This document shows, piece by piece, positions 1-9,654 of a stretch of DNA of 64,000 bases; position 1 is the stretch's first letter, and each line of letters opens with the position of its first letter. Source of the DNA: Turbatrix aceti (taxonomy: Eukaryota > Nematoda > Chromadorea > Rhabditida > Panagrolaimidae); contig OZ017766.1 in the NCBI GenBank assembly GCA_963969345.1, positions 11,470,001-11,534,000 of the forward strand, read 5' to 3'. A program made the position numbers and the translations under genes. The notes below the pieces were generated by a model. It did not search any database and was not told the origin of the DNA. It saw only the letters and a program-made list of their open reading frames with translations.

Positions 1-17
1 AAAATCATTAGGCTTAC

Positions 18-88
18 CTGTTGCGCTTACTGCGCTTGCTGCGACGAGACGAGTAAGACTTGGTGTTCCCCGGACCTTTGTTTGCCAT
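18..88 (-). CDS. first coding exon of an unidentified gene (partial)
   Basis: An ATG at 88-86 opens a 23-codon exon that ends at 18 in a CAG|gtaagc donor; the rest lies outside the window. The peptide begins MANKGPGNTKSYSSRR and continues with several Arg/Lys/Ser residues, so it is a short basic N-terminus that I do not recognise. The exon follows the DB-module gene on the same strand about 0.7 kb downstream, in keeping with a close same-strand gene series. The start is chosen because it is the first ATG, has an A-rich context, and lies after a pyrimidine-rich stretch that could carry a splice or trans-splice acceptor. No function is inferred. Confidence 0.45.
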
Positions 89-91
89 TTT

Positions 92-730
92 TTATTCGGC
101 AGTCTTTTTTCGGCAAAAAATGGGTGGAAATGGGAAGTGAACTGAAGTGAACTGAAATGAGGGAGGGCGAGCTCATTCAATTGCATGTGGCAAATTTGAA
201 TACAAAAAAAAAGAAGAAAAAACGTGCAAAACCGATGAATCATGTCGTGCCGATTTATGTGTATTTTACATCCGACCACACAGACATTTTTATGCACTGA
301 AAAGTTCTCAACCAAAGTTGTCGGCCATTTTGAGAAAAACATTATCCTTGAGATACTAAATTTTTAAAGAATTCCTTAATTTTTTTTTTAAATGCTGACA
401 TTTTTTTTAAATTTTAACATTTTTGTTTTAATTTTAAAAAAAATTTATTCTAACAAAAAACGAATTTATTTTAACAAAAAAAAATTATTTTAACGAAAAA
501 AAATTATTTTATCAAAAAAATTTATTTTAACAAAAAAAATTTATTGTAACAAATTTTTTTAACAAAAAAAATTGTAACAATTTTTTTTTAATTTTAACAA
601 AATTTTGTTTTTGATTTTGACAATTTTTTTTTAATTTTAAAGAAAAAAATTTGAATTAAAAAAAAATTCACTAAGCTGAAAAGGATTTTTTTATTTTCAG
701 CTTAGTTAGCCAAAGCGGTGTCAAAAATCA
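92..730. other. AT-rich intergenic stretch, no gene seen
   Basis: Between the unidentified gene and the DB-module gene lies AT-rich sequence dominated by poly-A and poly-T runs. From about 420 to 650 a degenerate short repeat alternates A-runs and T-runs around TTTAAC or GTAAC. No coding frame or RNA gene is recognisable. Confidence 0.6.
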
Positions 731-732
731 AT

Positions 733-738
733 TTTATT
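733..738 (-). terminator. poly(A) signal of the DB-module gene
   Basis: AATAAA read on the minus strand, about 50 bases beyond the stop codon at 789-791. Position and sequence fit a standard nematode polyadenylation signal. Confidence 0.6.
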
Positions 739-788
739 GAATATAAACGTAATAAAACATAGCAAGAATGTATCAACATCTTATCCAC

Positions 789-1531
789 TCAATTATCACC
801 AAAAACATTCGGATGGGTTTCCAAATAATCACGGAAGCAGTTTCGAATTGGATTGAATGCCTGGAGGCAGAAGAGATGCTTCAGGTAGTCTGTTGGAGGG
901 GCTTCGTTCGCTTTGCAGTACTGCATGCAGGCTTTGATAACTTTGCTGAAAAAAAAGATGGATCAAGGCCAAATTATCGAATAAAAGTGGGAAACAAACT
1001 TTTTCTGACAACACGCTGTGTGGTCAACTTTGGACGTGGCACAACTCCACATGTCGGCAACAGTCGATCCCTTGGGTGTACAGGTGTTCAGGAAGTCCAG
1101 CACCTGGATTTCAAAAAAATTATAAATTAATTTTTTTTTTAAATTTATAATTAATTTTTTTTCAATAAAAATTATATTATAAATTATAAATGAATAATTT
1201 TTTTCAATACAAATTATAAATTATTTTGTTCAATAATAATTATAAATAATTTTTTTCAATAAAAATTACAAATTATTTCAGTTAAAAAATTTGTTTTTCT
1301 AAAAAATAATAACTTTTTTTTTATTAACAAAATTTTTTTTGACAAAAAACTTACATGATCCTGAGAAAAATGATCAAAATCGCAGTATTTTCTCTTGCAG
1401 GCTTTATCCGCATTTTTTTGACGCGCGCAGCAGACTTTTAATTTTTGGTTGGCATTTCTGACTGCTTCGGCGAGGGATATGAAAAGTATGCCAAGAATGA
1501 TCAAGACCAGTGCCGAAGATGTTGCGCGCAT
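789..1531 (-). CDS. secreted DB-module (nematode cysteine-rich) protein, complete
   Basis: Three exons join in frame: 1531-1355, 1103-1000 and 945-789, giving 145 residues. Donors are gtaagt at 1354 and gtttgt at 999; both acceptors end in CAG. Residues 1-23 form a typical signal peptide ending LAEA. The mature part shows the cysteine pattern of the DB module (Pfam DB family, nematode-specific, function unknown): CCARQKNADKAC, then KYCDF, FLNTC, MWSC, ACC, ACMQYC, FCLQ and NCF near the end. Length and pattern match secreted single-module DB proteins, with roughly 12 cysteines expected to form disulphides. It lies downstream of SF3A1 3' exons on the same strand. A second copy of exon 1, cut by the N gap, is at 9085-9261. 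Family assignment is by recalled pattern; the exon joins are well supported by phase. Confidence 0.85.
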
Positions 1532-1919
1532 GCCTGAGATTTGAAAAAATATGGTCGTCGATCACAAAAAAATTTCCCAGACAGGCAGGAGACAATCCAA
1601 CTCAGTCAGTCAATCAGAGGCGTGAAATTGACGCTCAACCCAATGTAGTTGTGTTCAAACTTTTCAAAGTCAACACAACACGCACAACCCAAAAAAAGTC
1701 GTTAACCCAGATGTTCGATAGATTTATGGCTTTTCTCTATCGATTTGATACATATTTATGTACTTTTCGGGAAGAGTAAAGTGAATGTTTATGTCGCGTA
1801 TCAAATGCCATCAAAAAAGGGAAAAGGTTGCTATTTTCTTAAAAATGGGAAGGAAAGTGGAATGACGGAAAAAAAATTGTAAAAAAGAAAAAAATTTCGC
1901 GTTCAAAAAACTGCACGTG

Positions 1920-2060
1920 AAAAGTAACCAAATAACGTCTAAAAAATAAAAAATATTACTTCCGAAAAACAGCACCCAGAAAGTAACAAAATAGCACCAA
2001 AAAATGTTACTCGACAAAAATAAAGTAACAAAAAAACTGTTACTCGCAGTAACAAAAAAT
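1920..2060. repeat. GTAAC/GTTAC minisatellite block
   Basis: Several degenerate units of about 42-52 bp, each with AAGTAACAAAATAGC followed by an A-run and TGTTACTC, then an ACAGCACC-type linker. The same family recurs at many places in the window. This block lies between the DB gene and the SF3A1 fragment and is mirrored at 8556-8696. Confidence 0.75.
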
Positions 2061-2292
2061 TTGTTTTTGGTTTTTCATTTCCGCACAACAATTTTTTGGT
2101 TTGCGCCGTTCATTTTCAACAATCATATTTTTTTCAAGCTTTCATTAAAAAACCCCATAAACGTTCAAAAATAGACAAAACAACAAATTTATTTCATAAA
2201 AATTGTCAAACAAAAATCCAGGTAACAAAAAAACAATAAATATGTATGCCTCGTTACATAGTGCTGGATCATGCGTCTGCCTCTGTTGCGTC

Positions 2293-3220
2293 TTACTTCT
2301 TACGACCACCACGTTCCTTGAGCTGCACCCAGACGACACTGTTCTGTTTCATGTTGTAGTAAGCCAGGGAAAAGTTGTCTTTGAGGAACATGCCCTGAAA
2401 ATTTTTTTTTATCAGAATTGAAAATTATTCATTGCAGGAAAAAATGGGTCTTGGCACGAATAAAATTTGAATATTCAAACTCACATCAAAAGACAACTTC
2501 TGCTTCGACGACGGAATATTTGTCTTGTCCTGGATCGTCTGCTTCACATTTGCGACCATAGACGTGATATCAATCGTAATCTGTTCCTGTCCACCGAGGA
2601 CGTTCCACTCCGCGGCAGTCGGGAGATTGATGAGTACATCGATCGGTCCATTGACCTTCTGAAGCCACAATCCCTCGGCTATGAGGTCGTCCTCCAGCCT
2701 CGCTCGTTTCGCCGGCGGCATACCGATTGCATCACCCCTCGCGTGGATCGGCGGAATCATAAGACCGCCTCCCGGCACGACCGGTGGCAATCCAGGAGGA
2801 ATCATGCCAAATGGAGCAGGCGGAGGTGGAACAAATCCTGGTGGCAGGCCCATGAGGGGCTGCGGCGGCGGAGGAATCGGGATCCCGGCAGGCACAGGTG
2901 GGGGTCGTGGAGGGAGTTGCTGCACGGGCGGAGCCGGTGGAGCAGGCGGGGGTGGGGGAGCAGCGTCCTTCCTGGCCTGCTCCTGGGCAGCGCGGGTTGT
3001 GGCATCGATGGTCGACTGCTGACCGTCCCAGATGGTTTTGGCTTCGCGTGGAAGCGCGCGTTCCTCTTCGCCGAGTTTCTTGCCGATCGCGGTTTGTTCG
3101 ACGCCTTTTTCACCGACACCGAAGATATCCGTTCGCCGTTCTGCGAGTTTGGCAATGTTCCGGGAGATTTCGGTTCCGGAGGCGTTGGTTGGGTCTTCGT
3201 CGACGCGGTCCATCATTTCG
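2293..3220 (-). pseudogene. SF3A1: SF3A1 3' fragment (last two coding exons only)
   Basis: Inverted duplicate of the end of the SF3A1 gene. It holds the penultimate coding exon (3220-2485: RTDIFGVGE region, proline-rich region and start of the ubiquitin-like domain) and the last exon (2394-2293, ending ALKERGGRKK-like and TAA). Splice signals are intact, but nothing upstream of the fragment's intron, which is cut at 3413, belongs to SF3A1: beyond 3413 the sequence is a GC-rich repeat and then the PARP exon on the other strand. As assembled it cannot make a full protein. It is either a truncated copy in a real inverted duplication or the product of a fold-back misassembly. The intact gene is at 4368-8323. 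Confidence 0.85.
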
Positions 3221-3413
3221 CTGAAAAAAATGGGTGTTAGATTGATAAAAACCATTTTTAGGAAAAACACATTTTTTTAGGTCAAAAAATACGTTTTTCT
3301 TAATCGCAAAACAAAAAAAAACCATCTCGAAGCGAAAATGAGTTTTCCATGCGAGACAGTTAAAAAGTAGGAAAACGGTATGCAGACGCTATTTTGTTAC
3401 TTCAGTTTTTGCG

Positions 3414-3552
3414 CTCGCTCTGCTCACGCTCTTTGAGCAATTCAATTTTTCGTGCTCGCTCTGCTCATGCTCATTGAGCACTCCAATTTTTCGCGCTCGC
3501 TCCGCTCGCGCTCGTGAGCTGAGCAGGAGCGAGCAGTGAGCAGGAGCAATTT
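3414..3552. repeat. GC-rich tandem repeat at the palindrome 1 junction
   Basis: About three degenerate copies of a roughly 41-bp unit built of TTTTTCGCGCTCGCTC, TGCTCACGCTC and TTGAGCA, followed by GAGCAGGAGC-type repeats on the reverse sense. Base composition is unlike the AT-rich surroundings. It sits exactly between the end of the inverted arm (3413) and the PARP exon, so it marks the junction. I do not recognise it as a known element. Confidence 0.6.
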
Positions 3553-3557
3553 GGTGA

Positions 3558-3998
3558 GCATCGAACAACTCTGGTTTTGGCAAAGGAATCCATTTTGCCG
3601 ACATGATTTCGAAATCTGCGTTGTACTGTCACCCGGCGGCTTTTGAAGGCACAGGACTGCTCCTTTTATCCGAAGTCGCTCTCGGACAACTCCAAGAACT
3701 GGATTCTGAAAAATTTATTACTAAACTCGATGAAGGCTGTTCCGCTGTAATAGGTATGTAAATTTCACTCATGTCAGATTAGCATAAAAAATCTATTGTT
3801 GTAGCACGAGGCAGGCTGACCCCCGACCCAAAAACCCATATCACCCTGCCCGATGGCGTGAGGGTTCCAATCGGCAAGCCAAAAACTCCGTTCACAAACC
3901 AGTCATTGTTTCGTTTCAACGAATATATTGTCTACGACGAAGCTCAGGTTCGGATGCGGTACCTTTTGAAAGTCAAGTTCAAGAATTTTTTTGGTTAA
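3558..3998 (+). CDS. PARP-family catalytic domain, C-terminal part only
   Basis: Two exons, 3558-3753 and 3805-3998, separated by a 51-bp intron (gtatgt...tag), encode about 130 residues ending in a stop at 3996-3998. The first contains FGKGIHFADMISKSALYC, the PARP signature, then the LLLLSEVALG strand. The second has LTPDPKTH, DGVRVPIGK and FNEYIVYDEAQV...RYLLKVKF, the last catalytic-domain strands with the ADP-ribosyltransferase glutamate in NEYIVYD. Spacing resembles PARP1/PARP2, which modify proteins with poly(ADP-ribose) at DNA breaks. The N-terminal side, including the HG motif, is missing: upstream lie an in-frame stop (3555-3557) and the GC-rich junction repeat. The Tyr of the H-Y-E triad (GIYFADM in PARP1) reads His. 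SF3A1 starts 370 bp downstream on the same strand. This is a truncated copy or a misjoined gene. Confidence 0.8.
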
Positions 3999-4109
3999 TA
4001 GTAATTGTTTTTTTTTTGTGTTATTGGTAAAGGTATTGAATTTTGTGTAAAAAATGTTTATGCAAACGCGCAAAATTGCTTTACACCGGCACAGGATCAT
4101 GAAGACCGA

Positions 4110-4210
4110 AAAAGTAACAAAATAGCGTTCTGAAAACGTTACTCTCAAAAAACAGCACCCAAAAGTAACAAAACAGCATCCAAAAATGTTATTCCAAAAA
4201 ATATCATAAA
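4110..4210. repeat. GTAAC/GTTAC minisatellite block
   Basis: About two units with AAAGTAACAAAATAGCG, ACGTTACTCTC and ACAGCACCC in the short intergenic region between the PARP stop and the SF3A1 start. Confidence 0.65.
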
Positions 4211-4367
4211 AACGTTCAAAACGCGCTGCGTGCATTCTGACGGTTCCCACCACGAAAATTGGCTGCGAGTTTTTTTCAATGTTTTCATCGCTTTTCTGAC
4301 CAGGATTGTCCACGACTTGCTTTATACGTTCGTTTGTAGTGGATTTCTCGGCATCGTACACCTCTCA

Positions 4368-7300
4368 ATGACGGTGACAAACGGTAATCCCACAATGCGG
4401 GTATCGAACCGCGAGGAGGATTCGATGAATGTCGAGCCATCGCTCAGCGGCAAGGAAATCGTCGGATTCATTGTACCGCCTCCAGAAGTTCGATGTAAGT
4501 CGTTTTTTCTTTTTTTTTGTGTTATTTCAAAGCTCTGACTGTTACGGTCCCAAAAATAGCATTTTTATCGATTTTTCAAAATTTCAGCAATCGTCGAAAA
4601 AACCGCAACCTTTGTCGCCAAGCATGGCATTGAATTTGAAAACAAAATTCGTGAAAAAGAAGCTCTCAATCCCAAGTTTGCATTTTTGAACTCGGCAGAT
4701 CCGTACAACACGTACTACCGGCACAAGGTGAAGGAAGCCGAGACTGGCTTTGCAACCGGAGCTTCGGCGGCCCCAGCGCAACCCGCAGCGGCTCCACAGG
4801 CACCGGATGCCGTTCGTGAACACATCCGTGAGAAGGAATTTGTTCCTACCGAGCCTCCGAAGCCGTTTGACTTTACACACGATCCGTCGACCATCAATGG
4901 CTTTGATTTGTGAGTTTTTTTTGGGGATTTGGACTGTAAAAGTTGTTTTTTGACGTTTATTTTGCCTATTTTGGGGATGAGCTCGGTGGTTTTACGATTT
5001 TATTGTGTTTTTGCGTTTCTGATTATCGTAATAGTGTTTTATGATGTGATTGATGCTTTTTTTGTTGGTTTAGTCTCGTTTTCGATTTTTTATGCCTGAT
5101 TTGGGTGTTTACGATTTATTTACGTTCAATTTGCTTTTTTTTTTGTTTTTAGGTATTTTTTTTCGTTTTTTAAACGGTAGTTTACCTCTGTTTGTAGCTT
5201 TTGACATTTTTTCTTTCAAATTTGATTATTTTATGCGTTTTCGATGAATTTATGTTCATTTAGGGTAATATTTAGTATTTTACGTTATTTTTGTTATTGT
5301 CTTATGTTTGAGTTTTTCTGCTATTGTTATCGTTTTTCAAACTGTAGTTTACTTCGAATTCGATTGTTCTAACTTTTTGCAGTGAAGAAATTTTTCTCTG
5401 GTAATTTTTGTATTTTTACGGTATTTATAGATTTTTTTAAACTTTGTGTTCAATTTTTCGTTTTTTATATTAACATTTCCAGTCTATTTTCCCCATTTTC
5501 AGAGACGTGATCCGCCTAACCGCGCTCTTCGTCGCCCGAAATGGTCGCCAGTTTCTTACCCAACTTATGAATCGAGAAATCCGTAATTTTCAATTTGACT
5601 TCCTCAAACCCCAGCACTCAAATTTCAATTACTTTACCAAACTCGTCGAACAGTATACCCGGATCATTCTTCCGCCTGTCCCACTCAACGATCTCATCGA
5701 ACAACTCACGTTGTCTTCCGGCTTCGATGACGTCATGTCAGATGTCAAATACCGAGTAGCCTGGGAAAAGCATCAGAAAAGAATTCGTGATCGCGCAAAC
5801 GAAGAATCCGAGCGGGAACGCGTCGCTTACAATCAAATTGACTGGCACGAGTTTGTCGTCGTGCAGACTGTCGATTATCAGCCGAGTGAAGTTTGTAAGT
5901 TAATTTTTCTTTTAAAAAAAAGTTTTCCATTTTTTTGCAAAAAAAATATTTTTTTTATTTTTTTACCCAAAATTTTTTTTACAATTTTTTTTACTGTCAA
6001 AAATAGAGTAACAAAATTGCGTGCAAAAAATACAATTTTTTAATAACCACGCCTGAAAATTAACAAAATAGCTAAAAAAACAGCGCATGCGAAAGTATCA
6101 TAATAGCATTCATAAAACGTTACTCTCAAAAAAACAGCCCCTGAAAAGTAATATAATAGCGTCCAAAAGTTGTTATGCATCAAAAACAGCGCATAAAAAG
6201 TAACAAAATATCGTTTAGAAAATGTTACTTTCAAAAAACAGCACCTGAGAAGTAACAAAATAGCGTCAAAAAACGTTACTCACCGTTTTTCATTTTTTTC
6301 AGTCATTTTTTTTATTTTAATTTTTTTTCAGCAAATCTGCCCCCTCTCTGCACTCCGAAGGACGTCGGCACCAGAATCCTCCTCCAGCAACGCGAAGAAG
6401 CCAAAGCAGCCTGCGAAGCTGTGGAAATGGATGTTGAATCGGATTCCGATGAAGAAGACGAAGAGGAACAGGTCGGTCAACCAAGCCAGGGCCGCGACCA
6501 CGACGGATTTGCCGTACCCGCTGCCCGACCTGCCAGGGCACCCTACCGACAGCCGGCCCCGCCGACAAATATCCCGGAGGATGTCATTGTCAGGGATTAC
6601 GATCCGAAAAAGCAGCGTGCCCAGGCTAAACCCCAGGCAGATCAGTACATCATTTCTCCGCTCACAAATGAGAAGATTCCAGCCAACAAGCTGGAGGAAC
6701 ACGTTCGGTACAACACTGTTGATCCACAGTACAAGATTCAGCGCGATCGGTTGGTTTTTTTTAGTTATTTTACAAAAATGCGTTGTTTTTTTTTGGCCTA
6801 AAAGTGGATTTTTTTACTTTTTTGGCCTAGAATTTTTTTTTATAATTTTTGGGCTAAAAAAAGTGAAGTATTGTAAAAATGATTTTTCAAATTTTGTACG
6901 AAAATTTTTTTTACAGAAAAATAAAAATTTTTACTGTTAAAAAATGGAGTAACAAAATAGCGTCGAAAAACTACTCTAAATTGTTACTCTAAAAAAACAT
7001 CGAATACGAAAGTATCAAAATATAATAGCATTGATAAAACGTTACTCTCAAAAAAACAGTCCCTGAAAAGTAATACAATAGTGTCCGAAAATTGTTATGC
7101 GGCAAAAACAGCGCATAAGAAAGTAATAAAATAGCGTTTAGAAAATGTTACTTTCAAAAAACAGCACCTGAAAAGTAACAAAATAGCGTCAAAAAGTGTT
7201 ACTCGCAAAAACTGAAGTAACAAAATAGCGTCTGCATACCGTTTTCCTACTTTTTAACTGTCTCGCATGGAAAACTCATTTTCGCTTCGAGATGGTTTTT

Positions 7301-8323
7301 TTTGTTTTGCGATTAAGAAAAACGTATTTTTTGACCTAAAAAAATGTGTTTTTCCTAAAAATGGTTTTTATCAATCTAACACCCATTTTTTTCAGCGAAA
7401 TGATGGACCGCGTCGACGAAGACCCAACCAACGCCTCCGGAACCGAAATCTCCCGGAACATTGCCAAACTCGCAGAACGGCGAACGGATATCTTCGGTGT
7501 CGGTGAAAAAGGCGTCGAACAAACCGCGATCGGCAAGAAACTCGGCGAAGAGGAACGCGCGCTTCCACGCGAAGCCAAAACCATCTGGGACGGTCAGCAG
7601 TCGACCATCGATGCCACAACCCGCGCTGCCCAGGAGCAGGCCAGGAAGGACGCTGCTCCCCCACCCCCGCCTGCTCCACCGGCTCCGCCCGTGCAGCAAC
7701 TCCCTCCACGACCCCCACCTGTGCCTGCCGGGATCCCGATTCCTCCGCCGCCGCAGCCCCTCATGGGCCTGCCACCAGGATTTGTTCCACCTCCGCCTGC
7801 TCCATTTGGCATGATTCCTCCTGGATTGCCACCGGTCGTGCCGGGAGGCGGTCTTATGATTCCGCCGATCCACGCGAGGGGTGATGCAATCGGTATGCCG
7901 CCGGCGAAACGAGCGAGGCTGGAGGACGACCTCATAGCCGAGGGATTGTGGCTTCAGAAGGTCAATGGACCGATCGATGTACTCATCAATCTCCCGACTG
8001 CCGCGGAGTGGAACGTCCTCGGTGGACAGGAACAGATTACGATTGATATCACGTCTATGGTCGCAAATGTGAAGCAGACGATCCAGGACAAGACAAATAT
8101 TCCGTCGTCGAAGCAGAAGTTGTCTTTTGATGTGAGTTTGAATATTCAAATTTTATTCGTGCCAAGACCCATTTTTTCCTGCAATGAATAATTTTCAATT
8201 CTGATAAAAAAAAATTTTCAGGGCATGTTCCTCAAAGACAACTTTTCCCTGGCTTACTACAACATGAAACAGAACAGTGTCGTCTGGGTGCAGCTCAAGG
8301 AACGTGGTGGTCGTAAGAAGTAA
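4368..8323 (+). CDS. SF3A1: splicing factor 3A subunit 1 (SF3A1/PRP21)
   Basis: Six exons join in phase: 4368-4494, 4588-4909, 5503-5894, 6332-6749, 7396-8131 and 8222-8323, giving 698 residues. SF3A1 is the largest SF3a subunit of the U2 snRNP and acts in branch-site recognition. The order matches the family: a SURP module at about 45-95 (VEKTATFVAKHG, YYRHKV), a second at about 150-200 (LTALFVARNGRQFLTQLM, FNYFTKLVEQY), the PRP21 region with RVAYNQIDWHEFVVV, an acidic stretch, EKIPANKLEEH, LAERRTDIFGV and AIGKKLGEEE, a long proline-rich region, and a C-terminal ubiquitin-like domain ending ERGGRKK. The ATG at 4368 is preferred because an acceptor-like tttgtag lies 31 bases before it; in-frame ATGs at 4395 and 4425 are possible. 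The last two exons lie in the palindrome arm and are duplicated at 2293-3220. Introns 3 and 4 hold minisatellite blocks. Confidence 0.95.
6005..6285. repeat. GTAAC/GTTAC minisatellite block in SF3A1 intron 3
   Basis: Five or six degenerate units, alternating AAAGTAACAAAATAGCGT, A-run TGTTACTCTC and ACAGCACCTGA-type linkers. It fills most of the intron between exons 3 and 4. Confidence 0.75.
6945..7225. repeat. GTAAC/GTTAC minisatellite block in SF3A1 intron 4
   Basis: Five or six units of the same family. The inner breakpoint of palindrome 1 (7204, matching 3413) lies within the last unit, so this block forms the right-hand junction. Confidence 0.75.
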
Positions 8324-8422
8324 GACGCAACAGAGGCAGACGCATGATCCAGCACTATGTAACGAGGCATACATATTTATTGTTTTTTTGTTACCTGGAT
8401 TTTTGTTTGACAATTTTTATGA

Positions 8423-8428
8423 AATAAA
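8423..8428 (+). terminator. poly(A) signal of SF3A1
   Basis: AATAAA about 100 bases after the SF3A1 stop, followed by T-rich sequence. The mirrored site lies at 2188-2193 on the minus strand. Confidence 0.55.
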
Positions 8429-8555
8429 TTTGTTGTTTTGTCTATTTTTGAACGTTTATGGGGTTTTTTAATGAAAGCTTGAAAAAAATATGATTGTTGA
8501 AAATGAACGGCGCAAACCAAAAAATTGTTGTGCGGAAATGAAAAACCAAAAACAA

Positions 8556-8696
8556 ATTTTTTGTTACTGCGAGTAACAGTTTTTTTGTTACTTTATTTTT
8601 GTCGAGTAACATTTTTTGGTGCTATTTTGTTACTTTCTGGGTGCTGTTTTTCGGAAGTAATATTTTTTATTTTTTAGACGTTATTTGGTTACTTTT
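8556..8696. repeat. GTAAC/GTTAC minisatellite block (mirror of 1920-2060)
   Basis: The inverted counterpart of the block in the left arm, between SF3A1 and the DB-module gene. Confidence 0.75.
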
Positions 8697-9084
8697 CACG
8701 TGCAGTTTTTTGAACGCGAAATTTTTTTCTTTTTTACAATTTTTTTTCCGTCATTCCACTTTCCTTCCCATTTTTAAGAAAATAGCAACCTTTTCCCTTT
8801 TTTGATGGCATTTGATACGCGACATAAACATTCACTTTACTCTTCCCGAAAAGTACATAAATATGTATCAAATCGATAGAGAAAAGCCATAAATCTATCG
8901 AACATCTGGGTTAACGACTTTTTTTGGGTTGTGCGTGTTGTGTTGACTTTGAAAAGTTTGAACACAACTACATTGGGTTGAGCGTCAATTTCACGCCTCT
9001 GATTGACTGACTGAGTTGGATTGTCTCCTGCCTGTCTGGGAAATTTTTTTGTGATCGACGACCATATTTTTTCAAATCTCAGGC

Positions 9085-9261
9085 ATGCGCGCAACATCTT
9101 CGGCACTGGTCTTGATCATTCTTGGCATACTTTTCATATCCCTCGCCGAAGCAGTCAGAAATGCCAACCAAAAATTAAAAGTCTGCTGCGCGCGTCAAAA
9201 AAATGCGGATAAAGCCTGCAAGAGAAAATACTGCGATTTTGATCATTTTTCTCAGGATCAT
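9085..9261 (+). CDS. DB-module protein, exon 1 only (cut by assembly gap)
   Basis: Identical in protein sequence to exon 1 of the complete gene at 789-1531: 59 residues with a signal peptide and the CCARQKNADKAC motif, ending at GATCAT|gtaagt. The intron that follows runs into the N gap at 9455, so exons 2 and 3 are absent from this arm. Whether they exist on the far side in the genome cannot be told. Confidence 0.85.
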
Positions 9262-9454
9262 GTAAGTTTTTTGTCAAAAAAATTTTTGTTAATAAAAAAA
9301 AAGTTATTATTTTTTAGAAAAACAAATTTTTTAACTGAAATAATTTGTAATTTTTATTGAAAAAAATTATTTATAATTATTATTGAACAAAATAATTTAT
9401 AATTTGTATTGAAAAAAATTATTCATTTATAATTTATAATATAATTTTTATTGA

Positions 9455-9654
9455 NNNNNNNNNNNNNNNNNNNNNNNNNNNNNNNNNNNNNNNNNNNNNN
9501 NNNNNNNNNNNNNNNNNNNNNNNNNNNNNNNNNNNNNNNNNNNNNNNNNNNNNNNNNNNNNNNNNNNNNNNNNNNNNNNNNNNNNNNNNNNNNNNNNNNN
9601 NNNNNNNNNNNNNNNNNNNNNNNNNNNNNNNNNNNNNNNNNNNNNNNNNNNNNN
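9455..9654. other. assembly gap, 200 Ns
   Basis: Exactly 200 Ns, the same length as the second gap, so a fixed-size scaffold gap of unknown true length. The last base before it belongs to the palindrome 1 right arm and the first base after it to the palindrome 2 left arm. Confidence 0.99.

Larger units (their letters stand above)
1162..3413. repeat. palindrome 1, left arm
   Basis: Inverted copy of 7204-9454, traced base by base at both ends and by matched reading frames in between. Coordinates of mirrored positions sum to 10616, changing to 10617 after one 1-bp homopolymer difference near 3318/7300. One substitution is visible in the first intron of the DB gene. The inner edge falls in the GTAAC/GTTAC minisatellite; the outer edge is where the right arm meets the N gap, so the true arm may extend further. 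Confidence 0.9.
7204..9454. repeat. palindrome 1, right arm
   Basis: Inverted copy of 1162-3413, about 2.25 kb. It contains SF3A1 exons 5 and 6, the 3' flank, a minisatellite block and the first exon of the DB-module gene. It ends at the 200-N gap. Confidence 0.9.

Noticed and set aside
2467..3240. Long open frames opposite the proline-rich SF3A1 exon (and their mirror at 7376-8149)
   Set aside because: They are antisense and shifted-frame shadows of the GC-rich proline-rich exon, giving Arg/Gly-rich peptides with no family resemblance.
4230..4367. Upstream in-frame ATG extending SF3A1 by 46 residues
   Set aside because: The extra peptide is unlike any SF3A1 N-terminus, and an acceptor-like tttgtag lies between it and the chosen ATG at 4368.
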